64,000 nt of DNA from Hsuehochloa calcarea (lineage: Eukaryota > Streptophyta > Magnoliopsida > Poales > Poaceae), in contig CM070602.1 of the NCBI GenBank assembly GCA_036346395.1, positions 14,765,098-14,829,097 of the forward strand, read 5' to 3'. Below are positions 1 through 11,154 of this stretch, in pieces. Both the position numbers and the translations under genes were made by a program. Below the pieces are notes generated by a model. The model saw nothing but the letters and a program-made list of their open reading frames with translations. It ran no database searches and had not been told where the DNA came from. Every line of letters starts with the position of its first letter. Within the stretch, counting starts at the first letter, position 1.

Positions 1-41
1 CCGAGTTCGCGGCGCCCCCACGCGCGCACAGGTCATCATCC

Positions 42-64
42 TATATATATATATATGTATATAT
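42..64. repeat. (TA)n microsatellite
   Basis: An almost pure TA dinucleotide run of about 23 bases with one G interruption. It sits just after a short GC-rich stretch at the window edge. Confidence 0.9.
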
Positions 65-160
65 GACTATGTCTTGTACCTGCTGCATCTTACTTAGCAA
101 ACCATGAACATGAAAATACACAGTTGGAGTTGTTCTTGATCGCTGGTAACACAAGGAAAC

Positions 161-196
161 ATTCAGATTCAGATTCAGATTCAGATTCAGATTCAG
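161..196. repeat. (ATTCAG)6 microsatellite
   Basis: Six perfect tandem copies of the hexamer ATTCAG occupy 36 bases. Because the unit is a multiple of three the run is open in several frames on both strands, which creates artificial repeats such as Asp-Ser or Leu-Asn in translations. I see no gene here. Confidence 0.95.
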
Positions 197-418
197 TAGC
201 ACACAGAACTGCAAGTAAACTGCTAAGTATGATACATCAACGTACATCTGGATGTATCGGCAGATTCATGCCTGGCTACAAATGCACTATATGTACACCA
301 TTACACATTCCTACAAATTAACTCTCACATACCCTTCATTTCTTTCCTGAGGTACTAGAGACAGGGTAGATCTTGCTGACAATCAAGAGAATGCCGCATC
401 CGAGCTTCTTCTCTTTGG

Positions 419-514
419 TCACCCGATGCTGATGACTGTTGCACTGCCTTTCTTTCCTCTGTGCAGCTGGCCTTTCAGAGCAATCGCCTCAGCGGCTTCG
501 TACGCCGTTGCCAG
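419..514 (-). other. Orphan terminal-exon-like segment
   Basis: On the minus strand, after a possible splice acceptor (CTGCAG ending at 515), 31 codons of protein-like composition lead to a TGA at 419-421. The peptide begins LATAYEAAEAIALKGQ and ends in GSATVISIG. The alanine-rich helical start and basic middle look more like protein than chance, but I do not recognise a family. No upstream exon is evident, and a plus-strand exon-like piece lies nearby at 1011, so both cannot easily belong to intact genes. It could be a gene fragment carried by a transposon. Confidence 0.3.
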
Positions 515-634
515 CTGCAGATGCTGCTTGTATCAGAGAGACAAAATGGTTTTGATATGTTATCAGGCTTCAGAATGCATCAGCTTGCTTGCTTCAGGTG
601 ACTGAAACCAGACGAAGGACAAGTATTTGTAAGG

Positions 635-781
635 GTCACTTGAGGTTGTTTGGCCATGCATCAGCTATGTAGGAAGATTGTTTGGCCACGCATCGCAGAC
701 AGTAAATATATAAATACAAACAACCTTCTGCAACCAAACCGTTTGCATGTCTATGATGCATGGCCAAACAATGCTGGTGAC
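635..781. repeat. Foldback (inverted-repeat) element
   Basis: The 18-bp arms at 646-663 and 754-771 are perfect reverse complements (core TTTGGCCATGCATCA), and outer GTCAC/GTGAC pairs extend the stem at 635-639 and 777-781. The loop contains another copy of the TGTTTGGCCA motif. The whole unit, 147 bp, resembles a small foldback MITE, though no clear target-site duplication is visible. Confidence 0.6.
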
Positions 782-1010
782 ACTTACAAACAGCTGGTTT
801 TTTAATTGTCACCATGTAGGAAGGTTGTGGAACTTTTGATACATACATTCACATGCCCTGCGAATCCAAGCGCGCGTTAGTCAACCAATTAGATTTTAAT
901 TGCATTTGGTTTGCACTACATACTTAAGAAGTACTACTGTGCCACACTTGCCTATATAGCTTCATTTGACAGTTGCTTAACATTCCATCGTATGCTTTTT
1001 ACTTTTGCAG

Positions 1011-1097
1011 AAACGAGTTAGAGCCTTCGTTGAAGATACCAGTGATAAAGATGTGCTTGTGCTAAATGTTCGGGACCCATTTCAGAGTCTGCAATGA
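1011..1097 (+). other. Orphan terminal-exon-like segment
   Basis: A pyrimidine-rich tract ending TTTTGCAG at 1010 is followed by 28 codons in frame and a TGA at 1095-1097. The peptide has a normal hydrophobic/charged pattern (VRAFVED, DKDVLVLNVRDPF). It is followed by T-rich DNA like a 3' UTR. The upstream part of the gene is not identifiable in the first kilobase, so this may be the 3' end of a gene with a long intron or a captured fragment. I do not recognise the family. Confidence 0.35.
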
Positions 1098-2916
1098 CAG
1101 TACCGATGTATTTTTTTTTGTTAAATGTTGAAGTATGTCAACTAAGTGCCAGTGTAATTTGTTCAGAAGTAAATCCAAGTGTTGATGTAGTTTTTTTTTT
1201 ATGTTGAAGTATTCATGTTGACTAATTACCAGTTAAAATGATTTTCTAAGTATAAATGTCTTTTATGATGTTTTTATTTTTCAGATTTTTTTTTGTGAAT
1301 TTTTCTAAAGTATAGGTACCCTTCTCGCTAAAGTATGGCCGGCGGATCGGCAGGATTTGACCCGTCAAACAGTCCAAGGATAAGGAGAGCAGTAGTAAAT
1401 ATAATCACGATTAATTAATTGATTGATTGATTAGCTGGGGGAAGCTCCTAGCTAGATACGCTCTGCACAGTGCGCTATTCGAAGTTCCGTGGCGTATCCG
1501 ACCACGTACTGCCAACGTATGGTCACCGGATCAGATCGATCGGACAGAAAGTGCAGAGGCCAGACAGACAGATTCTCTCGTACCGATCGCAACAAGTTTT
1601 ATTTCGAGCCTAGCAGTGCTAGTGTCTTGGAAGATCAAATCCTAATGTGTGTGTTTGTTGGGGTGGGGGAACAGATTATAATCTACAATAGCTAGGGAAC
1701 AGAAAATCCAGAGGTTCTTTTAGATGGGATATCCAGAGTTAATACTGCCTACTTTGGCTCACTTTGGTCTCTCTCAATGCCAAAATTAGGCATGTATGGT
1801 GTCGCAATAAAGATTTAATTGGACATGCATATCCAGACTACACAATCATCATGTTCTCGGAATTTCGATAGGTCAACAATTAATGTGGGCAAAATAATGA
1901 CATTCTAACAAATCAAAAAAACAATTATATATAGGAGCAAATCCTCTAAAAACATAAATAAACAAAATCCTACAAATCAAGACCTGATTGGATCAAATCC
2001 AAAGAAGGAATCAATGAAGACATGTTAGCTAGGGTGTCGCTGTTCAGATTACAAGGACACAGGTGTTCTTCGCACAACTCCTAGCAAGTGACAGCCGACA
2101 ACTAGGTGGCACTACCACCTCGCACAAGGTGCTAATCACAGTGAAGTCAGAGCCGGCCGGAGTTAGGTGGTGTGTTTAGTATGCACGGATACACCCGAAA
2201 AAATTGAAAAACCTACAAAGTATATAAGTAACAAGGTTAAACATGAATTTATTGAACAAAACTTAAAACTTATGTATGAAATGTACATCCCATTAAAAAC
2301 TTTCTAGCTCCTTCACCAGTCATAGTGTTATTATTCCTTGAAACAACACATGACCTGATCAAGATATCCCGTTCCACGACCATTAGAGAAGTACCCCTTG
2401 AAAGTATTAATATGTGACTGTCATTATCAGTGGTTAGCAGGATAGTGACCTTCAGATTAAATTAGTTGCATTAGTGTGGCTTCATGCTTGCCGCCGCTAG
2501 GGAGGGACCATGCATAGTACACATCCGTCCCAACTAACCTTGTCACGTTTATAATTAATCAATTCAACCGTCTCGAGGAATTCAATTCCCTAGATGGTTT
2601 TGCCGTGGATTCTGGTACGTACGTATCGCCAAGCTAGGCTATTTTAAGCGATAGATAGACAGATGGGTATGGATTGAATACGAATTAAACAGTAGTAGTT
2701 TTTTTGTATTTATATTTATATTTTAAAACGAATATGACTATGACTTTGAATATTATTTGATACGAATTGAATGTTAAAACGAATACGCATACGGAACTAA
2801 TTAGTCACACTGTAATAAAATATGTATATTATTTTATTGAATTCGAATACGAATAGTGCTGATAAAATAATATTTCGGATAGCAAAAGTCCATACTATAT
2901 TTGTATCCATAGTTTT
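1098..2916. other. AT-rich stretch without a supported gene
   Basis: The first part has T-runs and an imperfect direct repeat (TGTTGAAGTA motif near 1127 and 1203). A GC-balanced block at about 1320-1600 has no coherent reading frame. From about 2660 the sequence is dominated by imperfect GAATACGAAT-like repeats, probably an old transposon relic. No exon with convincing splice sites was found. Confidence 0.6.
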
Positions 2917-4100
2917 TGTAACATCCCAAAAATCCCAATTTTGGGTAAGTGTATTAAAATTAAATGGGAGAACAATTTTGAGCATGTTTATAAGTGAGAA
3001 AAATAATTTGAGCATGTTTTTGAATTTTTCATCAAAGCAAGCATTGCATTTACATACAAATAGCAGCCTGAAAGAATTTTGAGAAAAATTCAGCAGATAA
3101 TATTATGAAAATTTTACACAAGTAACCATACTGGGTCAGAACCTTCCACAAATATTTTCATAATTTTTAGGCCCGTTTACTATGTTTAAAAGTTCGAACA
3201 ACAATCAGCCTTTTCTAGAAAATTCAAAACCTATTTTGAATTTCTCGCTCACCTAATGGGCCAAACCCAGTTCGGCCTACTTCATCGCGCATCACCTCAG
3301 CCAGCGCCAGCGCCCCGATAACCTCTCACTAACGTGCTGGGCCCGCTACTCAAGACATGGCTTCCACCTCTCGCTCGCGCCCGCGCGCTAGCTTGCCCCC
3401 GCCCGCTTTGTCGCTCGCCCACAGTTTTGAGCTTTGACTGCTCCCGTCGCCTCTGCCTGCCCTCGCCCATGCTAGCCACCCCACAAACGGCACCCTCTTC
3501 CGCGCAAAGGCGGAGATGCCAGAGCGCGCCAGCGAGTTTCTTGTGTAGCCGTCGGCATCTCACCAATCTTCTCACGATAAACTCCATTATACTTAAGCTC
3601 TAGCCATGTCATCATCCTCCTCAGCTCGCCTGTTCATTTCACGCAAACCCAAGTTTAATTGTTCTTTGGTTTCGCGAGAACGCTTGCGTCATCTTTGACG
3701 CCGGTGCGCACGCCTCTGCAGCTCCACCGCTATGGTGAACTTCTTCTCCCACGATGTTCGTGTCATTCTGATCCTTGAGCTTCACTCATCTTTCTCCTTT
3801 GCTCAATGGAGCCCCGGAGCCTCGTAGCACAACCGTGATTGCCTTCGTCCCTGACTCCAGTGTGCGCCTCATCCGAGCTGCCACGTCCTCACCGAACCAG
3901 AAGGTTTGGACTCCCTCCGAGTGCGTCATCATGTGTTCTGTCCCTCACTCATCTAATCCCCTCACTAAACATAGACCAACTAGCCGTGAATATGAGCTTC
4001 GCCTTCTTCTTCCTCATCCTCAGCCATCGCCGCAATTTTCTGACATTTCTCGAAGCTCTGTGAGTCTCGGTCCAATTCCTCGCATCTACACCATCCCTAG
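2917..4100 (+). repeat. Older LTR-like repeat sequence, split by a solo LTR
   Basis: The segment starts TGTAACATCCC, the same opening as the gypsy LTRs at 8093 and 29980, then passes from AT-rich into a GC-rich block around 3240-3520 as those LTRs do. It is interrupted at 4100/4101 by the solo LTR, and its continuation begins at 6287. I could not find its own second terminus or TSD, so the assignment as an LTR rests on the opening and base composition only. Confidence 0.35.
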
Positions 4101-6281
4101 TGTAATACCTCGTTTATCCAGCTAGGTTGTATTGTTTCAATTGTCTGGAAATTTTATTCGAAAATGAGATTTACAACTTTCCGGAATCGAATCGGTAAAA
4201 AGAAAGAAGTCGGAAGGGTATGAAACATCTTCGTCGATTTTCCAAGCAATGGGGTATTTGTTATTGTCGTCAACTTTGGGCGCAGGCCGTGTGAGTGGCC
4301 CAAGAGGGCGGCCGGCCCATGTAGGGCCGGCCAAAAGGGGCGCCACTCCCCCAAAACCCTAGCCCTCCTCCTCCCTCCCCAAGCCGCCACCTCCTTCCCC
4401 TCTCCCCACACGGCGCAGCACCTCCCTAGGCGCCTCCTCCTCCGGTGGTGGCCGCCATTGGTGTTCCCAGAGCTGCACTCCGATCCTCCACGTCTTCACC
4501 TTGGTTCTTCCATCGCCGGGCTTCAGCGTTTTCCTCGGGGTCGCTGTTTTGGGGCCGGCCATTGAAGGAGAGGAGCAACCTTCGGGAAGTTGATCCTCGT
4601 CGTTCTTCGGGTCTACAAGGGTAACGAGAGACCCCATCGCTGTTTGATTGCGTTAGAGTTGTCGATTCAATGTTTTTAGTAGTATCGTTTAATCTCTGTC
4701 AGTAGATTGATTCGGTCCAGAACTTTGTAACTCGGTTTTGGGTGTCTTAGAGGCAGAATTGGATGTCTTCGCCTTCTGGAGTTTTGTTCCTTATCTCATT
4801 AGCTTTCTTTTGGCACCTGGATCACGAATTTTCACCCAGTAGATTAAAAGTTATGACTGTTTTACTACGTACTGGTCTGTCTGTCAGAAATGCTGGGTAT
4901 AGTCGGTTGCACCTAGGTTTTGATCTAGTTATAGTTAGAATCAGGTCGGCCACCCAACTAGGTTTATGAAGATAATTTCACCATGTTTCCAAGATGATAA
5001 AAATCACTTTATTTGGATCAGTGGTTTAAAAGTTAGAGCCTTTTCTTTAGGGCTGTTCTGAATTCTGGGCAGACTGCAGTTATAGTTTTTCATTGGATGG
5101 TTAGACCTCTGTATTGGCCGAATTAGAGTTTACCATCAACTAGAGTTTTGTAGCCAGTTAAGTTAAGAAAATATGAGCACTAGTTTTAGGTCTTTTGGAC
5201 TTAAGGTTTTTTATTGGTGAATTTTCTAGTAAAACTGCCAGATTAGGGATAATTGAAATGTTTGGGTAAATTGATCAAATTGAACTTTTATTTGGTTAGT
5301 TTGGCTAGAGATTGAGGGAGGACACGTGTAGCATTGCCATATTCGTTTGCCCTCATTTCGATTATTTTATATTGTAGGCGGTGAAGCGGTGAGTGGAGGG
5401 TATCTCAATTACCTCCCAACCCGTTCTGTGTGGCGAGCAAGTAATTTGTATTCTATGATTGATGCCATGTATAATGTGTGAATGAATGATTACATTTGTT
5501 CGTATTTGTAGATGAATGCCATGTGTTCTTTTCATTTATGAGTACTATTCAATATTGACATGGGATCACATCATGACATGCATACATTACTTTTGTAAGA
5601 CCCATCAATTCGGTATGGGCACTTGAAATCCCATCAATTCGGGATGGAGTGCGTGAGTCCACCATTCCAATGTGGGCCACGTTACGTGAGTCCACCATTA
5701 CAATGTGGGCCACGTTGAATGATCGTATGAAACGTTCTTCATACGATTACTTTAAGTGAACACCGACGGGTGATTCACTCGCTATCTGATATATCTTTGC
5801 AATATGTCCATTTCCTTCAATGCACCATTCCACTTCATCCATTCATAAATTCGTTTCGATAAATGTTCAAATTATGATTGTGATATATTGCTCATAGTAT
5901 GTTTGATTGTTACATCTGATTTGCTTCTTTGAGTCTTTGGCTCATTCTTGCTTTATTGTCTTATTTAGGTAAATGACAAGGAAGAATGATCTTGTGGAGG
6001 GTAGTTCATCACGATGCACTCACTACCATAAAACAAACAATTTGAGGACTTTTACTGTCGTTAATTATGACTTGAGATGCATTGTAATAAGCCATCATGG
6101 CCTTGTTTACCATATCTTTCAGAATTGTTTACTTCCATTCCGTTGATTAAACTTGATGATGAATACTTGTTTCCGTATAATCTTAATACTTGCTTCACCT
6201 TATCATGCGTTTTGATGTTATTCAATTGAAGAGTAGTGGTTGTAGGTGACATCTTGACTTCCTTATAGTCAGGGTGTTACA
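4101..6281 (+). mobile_element. Solo LTR of a gypsy-type element, TSD CCTAG
   Basis: The segment begins TGTAATACC and ends GGTGTTACA. It is flanked by the perfect 5-bp duplication CCTAG (4096-4100 and 6282-6286). No internal region, primer-binding site or polypurine tract adjoins it, so it is a solo LTR left by recombination between the two LTRs of a full element. Its sequence is a diverged relative of the LTR at 58724-60967. Shared marks include the AGACCCATCAATTC and TGAAACGTTCTT stretches and the ending GGTGACATCTTG...GTTACA. A GC-rich block at about 4260-4570 and an AT-rich second half are typical of this LTR family. Confidence 0.9.
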
Positions 6282-6286
6282 CCTAG

Positions 6287-6640
6287 AACACCAGTGAGCT
6301 AATGCAATGCTTCTTGTAGCATCTCCATCAACGTAGAGCACCTTCACCAAGGGATATGTCGGACCCGAGAGTAACACCCCAAAATTATCTGCGTATTCCA
6401 CACTAGTCCCTAGAACAGTAGCTAGTGTACACAATAAACAAATATAGTAACATCCATAATTCGCACAAATTCATTAATAATTATCAAAATTTATTACAAA
6501 AAGGCTTACAAGTCAACAATAGAAGAATACAGCTTTCAACGATCAAATCACCGATCTTATGAATATATGAATGAAAAGAGGAAAATGACGCGTATCTTCT
6601 AGAAAGTAGTGAGACTGCTCTTTATTGCTTTGAACTGGCT
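6287..6640. other. Continuation of the split repeat, then unassigned AT-rich DNA
   Basis: After the right copy of CCTAG the older repeat resumes for about 85 bases. It is followed near 6373 by AT-rich sequence that may already be part of the minus-strand LTR described next. I see no gene. Confidence 0.4.
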
Positions 6641-7175
6641 ATTACAAAGATTGTATATAACTTAGACTAAAGACTAATTCGGGAGTACAAGGCTCTTGAG
6701 AGTGTCTCCCAAATGATCTTCACTTATTAAGCCCCCTTAACTTGATCGCATTCCTCCTTATGTAGTTGATGAAGGGTTGACAGTTGTCTCTAGAGGAGAC
6801 GCCTGTTCGGGAAACAACGCGTCTGGTCGAAGAAAGGTGTCAGTTGATAATGTATCAACTGTTGTGCGGTTATATGTCAATGAGTCATGTAACCGTACTC
6901 CAATATCGTAGCGTCGCGTGGTATAGAATATTTAGCACATGTTCCATTCGTCACACGGTAAAGCATATGTCTGGTTGTAGATCCAGACATCAGTTCAAAA
7001 CCTTGTGAGCATTTGACTGGTCGGAGACTAGGTTTGGAACCATGTCAGGCAGTTGGGTAGTATGTAACCTCTGGAATTCTTACGACCAGTGAGGTCGTTA
7101 GCCTTAGGGTTTACGACCATGAAGACATATGGTCTCTATATACTAAATAATAAATAGAGGTTTTAATTCTCGTCA
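6430..7175 (-). mobile_element. Probable LTR of a minus-strand Tat-type gypsy element
   Basis: The right edge is supported: read on the minus strand the segment starts TGACGAG directly after a polypurine tract (7176-7189), as expected for a 3' LTR. It resembles the LTR start TGGCGAGGATC of the Tat-type element at 12648, and it contains the same inverted GTCGTAA / TTACGAC motifs. The left edge is not defined, because no matching TSD was found. The coordinate 6430 is an estimate from the ~760-bp size of the related LTR. Confidence 0.4.
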
Positions 7176-7189
7176 GCTAGCCCCCGAAC
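7176..7189 (-). other. Polypurine tract (minus strand)
   Basis: On the minus strand this reads GTTCGGGGGCTAGC, immediately before the presumed LTR start at 7175. The core GGGGGCTAG is shared with the tracts at 20281-20294 and 25043-25056 of the plus-strand Tat-type element, which supports orientation and family. Confidence 0.55.
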
Positions 7190-7393
7190 TTTAAATGAAT
7201 TGGTCGTATAGACGCTTACTCCCGATGCAATCGTATTGGGCAGACCCCTCATTAAATGTCGTGGTATTCGAGGCGGTTCGTATTCATTTTTAAAGTTCGA
7301 AATTGCCTTGGAAGTTGAAGTAACTCTTGGTCATTTGGTCAAAAGGGATTTTTGTGCATTGGATTTTCCCGAAAGCGGTTATAGTGTTGTCGC

Positions 7394-7400
7394 TATAAAG
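7394..7400 (+). promoter_or_regulatory. TATA box of the PF04195-like ORF
   Basis: TATAAAG lies about 110 bases upstream of an ATG at 7508 and is followed by a CT-rich leader. This suggests that the ORF, on the strand opposite to its host retroelement, has its own promoter. Inferred from position only. Confidence 0.4.
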
Positions 7401-7507
7401 GCCCCTTAGCCTTTGGGTGTTAGGGTTTCTCGTCTTTTGCTTTCCTCTTCATCTTCCAAGAAATCATCTCCGATCACCTTTGAATTCTTCACTGAAAAGA
7501 AATCACC

Positions 7508-8092
7508 ATGTCGGATCTTATTACCAAGCCGTCGATCTCGATCTAAGCGAGAAGAAACTTGAAGGTGCGGAAAAGTTGGGCTATTACGAAGCGAATCGAT
7601 CGCGTGAAGATCAGCGTTTGGGAACATTCTCCAAGTGGTGAGGATGGAGAAATTCCCGTTTTCTCGCATATATCGAATCGACTTGGACTTCGATTCACTC
7701 CTTTCTTTCTCAAGTTTTGGAGTATTATAGATTTGAACTGATCAATCTGGCCCCCAACTCCATAGCCAACCTCAACATCTTCGTTTACCTCTGCGAAGCG
7801 TGCACAGGAATTCGGCAACCACGGACCTCTTGGTACTACTACAGTTGGTGAATGCGAAGAAGGCGGCCAGTACACCCGGAGAGTGTACCTTGCGTCTCCA
7901 TGGCGGGAAGGTGAGAGTACATTCAATGTACTCCAAGTCTTCATGGTCGTCATGGAAGAAGAGTTGGTTTTACATGAAGATCACACAGGGCGATGGCCTT
8001 TATTAGAGCGGAAAAAAGGCTATCGAGATCCCGCAACGGCGTTCCTCTTTGAAAAAGGAGGGGAAAATTGGGAGATGGGTTGAAGCAATCCA
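7508..8092 (+). pseudogene. PF04195-like ('putative gypsy type transposon') ORF, part 1, interrupted
   Basis: Frames in this stretch carry the hallmark of the grass retroelement family Pfam PF04195: a hydrophobic block reading NLAPNSIANLNIFVYLCEA around 7744-7800, preceded by a Phe/Leu-rich segment. The function of this family is unknown; its genes typically lie antisense to pol in Tat-type gypsy elements of grasses. That fits the minus-strand LTR just to the left. The ORF starts at an ATG at 7508 downstream of a TATA box but has several frameshifts and stops. At 8092 it is cut by the 25-kb gypsy element, and homologous coding resumes at 33092 after the duplicated ATCCA. The domain call is from memory of the family and would need a profile search. 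Confidence 0.55.
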
Positions 8093-11000
8093 TGTAACAT
8101 CCCAATTTTCAGAGCTTTAAAAATCTTTTAAATAATGGTATTAAGAAAATTCACCATTTGGATTTATTTGAATATTAATTTAAAAAGCTTAATATGGACT
8201 TTAAGGACAAACCGATTTAATGTGCTTAATCCCAACATTAACAATTACCAAAATTATTTTATTTGGATTCTATGAGCTTGGTTATATTTCCTAGAAGTTT
8301 CTGGAATTTTTCCAAGTTAATTTGCTATTTTCCATTGCTTATTTGATTTTCTGGTTTTCTTAAAAAGAAAAACTATTTTAAATCTCAAATAGTGTTTGGG
8401 CGAATTCCCTCGGCCCGATCCTGTTCACCTCGGCCGATCTTTCGTGGCCGTCCGTCAATTTGGGCGCTTGGATCTCGCGCGCGTCTCTCCTCCACGCGCT
8501 CGCTAATCCTCGTCGTTGGATCGCGGCGGACGACGAGATCTTGGCGCGCGGCGTCTCGCCCTTTCTCACGGCGTGTGGGCCCTTCTGGCGTCGTCGTCTT
8601 CGCCGCTTTCTTCTCGCGCGTTAAATCGCGCCGATCGTGAAGCGCGTAGGCGAGCTCGTAACGGACCGCTCCAACCACCCACGACTCGCGCGAGCGTCGC
8701 GCGCGAGACTCACGCCCTCCTCGCGCGACTCCACGTCTTCTCCCTCTCCTCGCGCGCGGCGCCCGAGCCGCAACGCGCCACGATCTCGCACCACGACCTC
8801 CACGTCGCCCGCGCCTCGGAGCTCCCAACCTCTATAAAGCCACCCCGAGATCGCGTCGCCTCCTAACGTCGTATCCACCACTCCTCCTTCTCGTGCTCCC
8901 GATTCGCGAGTCGGGTTTTTCGCCGCCGGCCACCGAAGGCTTGGAGCTTCGATTGCGCCGCCTCCGTCGTCCCCGCGTCGTCGTCGCCGCCACCGTTGGA
9001 TTCCCCGTGACGCCGCGAAGCTGGTGCTCGCCTCGCCTTCGCCGGAGGACCCTCGGGCGCCATTTCGTAAATCAACCGCAACTCGCCGCCGCCTTGTCCT
9101 CGCCGCCGGCCACCACTGTCGTCTTCTCTCACCGGTGAGCACACCCCTAGGTTCGCACTGGCGCCCTCTACCCGCTGGTACCACCCACCCTCACCGGAGA
9201 GCTACTGTTCGCCGGGACCCTTGGTTCCCGTGCGCCGCCGCCCTCGCCGCCGTCCACGTCACCCTCCACCTCACTGGTTTCGCCTCCGTGGCGCATGCGT
9301 GGCAGCCACGTGGAAGCCGTGTCAGCGCCACGCGCGCGTGAGTGCGCCACCTCGACCATCCACGGTCGGTGGCTCGGTGGACTTAGTCGCGTGGCGAGAT
9401 CAGCGACATGTGGGTCCCATGTCGATTAATTCTTTAATTATTTAAATTCCGGGAAAATCCTTCGCTGACGTCATGCTTGCGCAATAATCCGATTTTTCTA
9501 TTGAGAAATAATTCGGAATTCCAGTAAATCCTATTTTTAGGGTTTTTCTTTTGATTCAAACTTTGAAACCTTATAACTTTTGCATCCTAACTCCAAATCC
9601 ATCCATTCAAATTTCTAAATTTGTATAAAATCAAGATCTATCTATTGGAGATTTTTAATTATTTTTATCAGAGTTATTTACTTCTGTTATTTATTTTTCT
9701 TGTTGTTTGCCGTTACGAGTAGACTTGACGATATACGAAAGGTTTGAGGAAGAAGGAGCTTTCAAGACCAAGACCAGCACTTGAACCTATTCCAAGGCAA
9801 GCTATACCCTTGACCATTTTGCTTCCCGTTTTATAAAAGTATTTTAATTCAAATTCTTGCATCTTAATTTTAAGTATTTATTTAAAAGCTTTTGGAGTGC
9901 GATGAGTTAATCCCAAATTGTTATGCCATCCTTGTTAATTGCTATGTCACGATTCCTTGTCACCTTAGTTGGTATTTAGTTGGTAAATATGGTAGCACCA
10001 GCGTGGGTTAGTTAGTTGCGTATTAGATTGCTTAGCGAGCCACGAATCACTTGTCATGTATCTTCTTTGTTATAAATTGACTAAGTGAATATGAAGCTAT
10101 GTGAACAAGCTGTGTGTACTATGTGTCTTTGTGGCATATGTTGCACTTAAATCAACGAGGGTGGTAAAAGGATTTGGGTGAGGCAAGGGTGAATCTTGTG
10201 TGAAAGGGTGGTATGTGTGGTGTGTGAATAATATTAATATGTGTGTCTATGTGGTTTGGTTAGGTGGAAGTCTTGCCTTGGTCAATTAAGGACCTCACCA
10301 TGTGCGTCATTGAGCTGAGCTTCTGTGCGACCACATGTACATTTTAAGACGGGCCTAGCATAGTAAGATAAGGTATCGGAATTGCTTTGTTATGCTTAGT
10401 GTTAGCTACACTAAGTGTATCTTGTGGGTAAAGTGTACAAACCTCTGCGAGTGTAACTTAATCTATTGAATAGCCGTGTCGCGGTCATGGACAATGCTCG
10501 GGATTTCACACTAGGGGTAGATGTTTTCATAAAGCTGTGTGGGAAGGGAGCTATGTGATTAAATCATCTAGCTATGTGAATAACTTTGTTAAGTGTGTGT
10601 GTCTTTGTGAAATAACTTGTTAAGTTTATTATTGTCTATTGGTTTTACCGTTTTAAATCTATTAATTGTATTCAATTGCAAAGGTTGCATTTATGCAAAA
10701 GAGCCATAAAATGCCTTCCCTTGTAAAAAGCCGGCATATATACATTTTGCATCTCGTGGTGTGGCTTGCGAGTGCGGTGTGTACTCACGCTTATTTTGAC
10801 GAATCAAGCGGAGGAGGAGTCTTCACGGCATTCGAGGGCGAGTACATCGAAGGTGTTTAATCGTGAGTCTTGATCGATGGGTTGCTGTGGTGAATCGATG
10901 GGGTGCCACTACCTTTTCGTTTCATTGTCGTTTATTTTCTCTGTTAGCCTGCGTGTCGATGGTTGTAACTCGACCTTAAGGTCAAAACCATTATTTATTA

Positions 11001-11138
11001 ATCAAAGTTATTCGTTTATGTTACTATTAAGCTTGTATGGATCGATTTCCATCTTTGTTAACACTTGTGTGCACTAAGCGTGATCTGAGGCTAGTGCATT
11101 AAACCTGAAGGTCTGAATCATAATTTTGGGTCCCGACA
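8093..11138 (+). repeat. 5' LTR of the outer gypsy element
   Basis: A 3046-bp direct repeat of 29980-33086. It has an AT-rich start, a GC-rich block (about 8400-9400) ending in a TATA box, and an AT-rich 3' half. Long open frames in the GC-rich block (for example 8621-9184 on the minus strand) are compositional. It is about 60 bp shorter than its partner because of many one- to few-base losses, often where the partner has CAG or CTG. Confidence 0.95.
8833..8838 (+). promoter_or_regulatory. TATA box in the 5' LTR
   Basis: TATAAA follows the GC-rich U3-like block in the motif CAACCTCTATAAA. The 3' LTR carries the same box at 30749-30755. This is the likely pol II promoter of the element, with transcription starting some 30 bases downstream. 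Confidence 0.6.
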
Positions 11139-11142
11139 AAAG

Positions 11143-11154
11143 TGGTATCGAGCC
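11143..11154 (+). other. Primer-binding site (initiator-Met tRNA type, altered)
   Basis: Four bases after the LTR, TGGTATCGAGCC resembles the standard plant site complementary to the 3' end of initiator tRNA-Met, but lacks part of its internal CAGAG. The missing CAG is in keeping with the general CAG-to-CG pattern of this region. Confidence 0.7.

Noticed and set aside
4359..4637. 92-codon minus-strand ORF as a gene
   Set aside because: It lies in the GC-rich part of the solo LTR (4101-6281).
6021..6050. CACTACCATAAAAC as a CACTA left end
   Set aside because: It lies inside the solo LTR, which has intact ends and TSD, and lacks the ACAGACGGTT subterminal repeats of the CACTA family in this window.
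8621..9184. 187-codon minus-strand frame in the 5' LTR
   Set aside because: Same GC-rich LTR block, antisense, Arg/Gly-rich. No domain and not kept at the same length in the other LTR.
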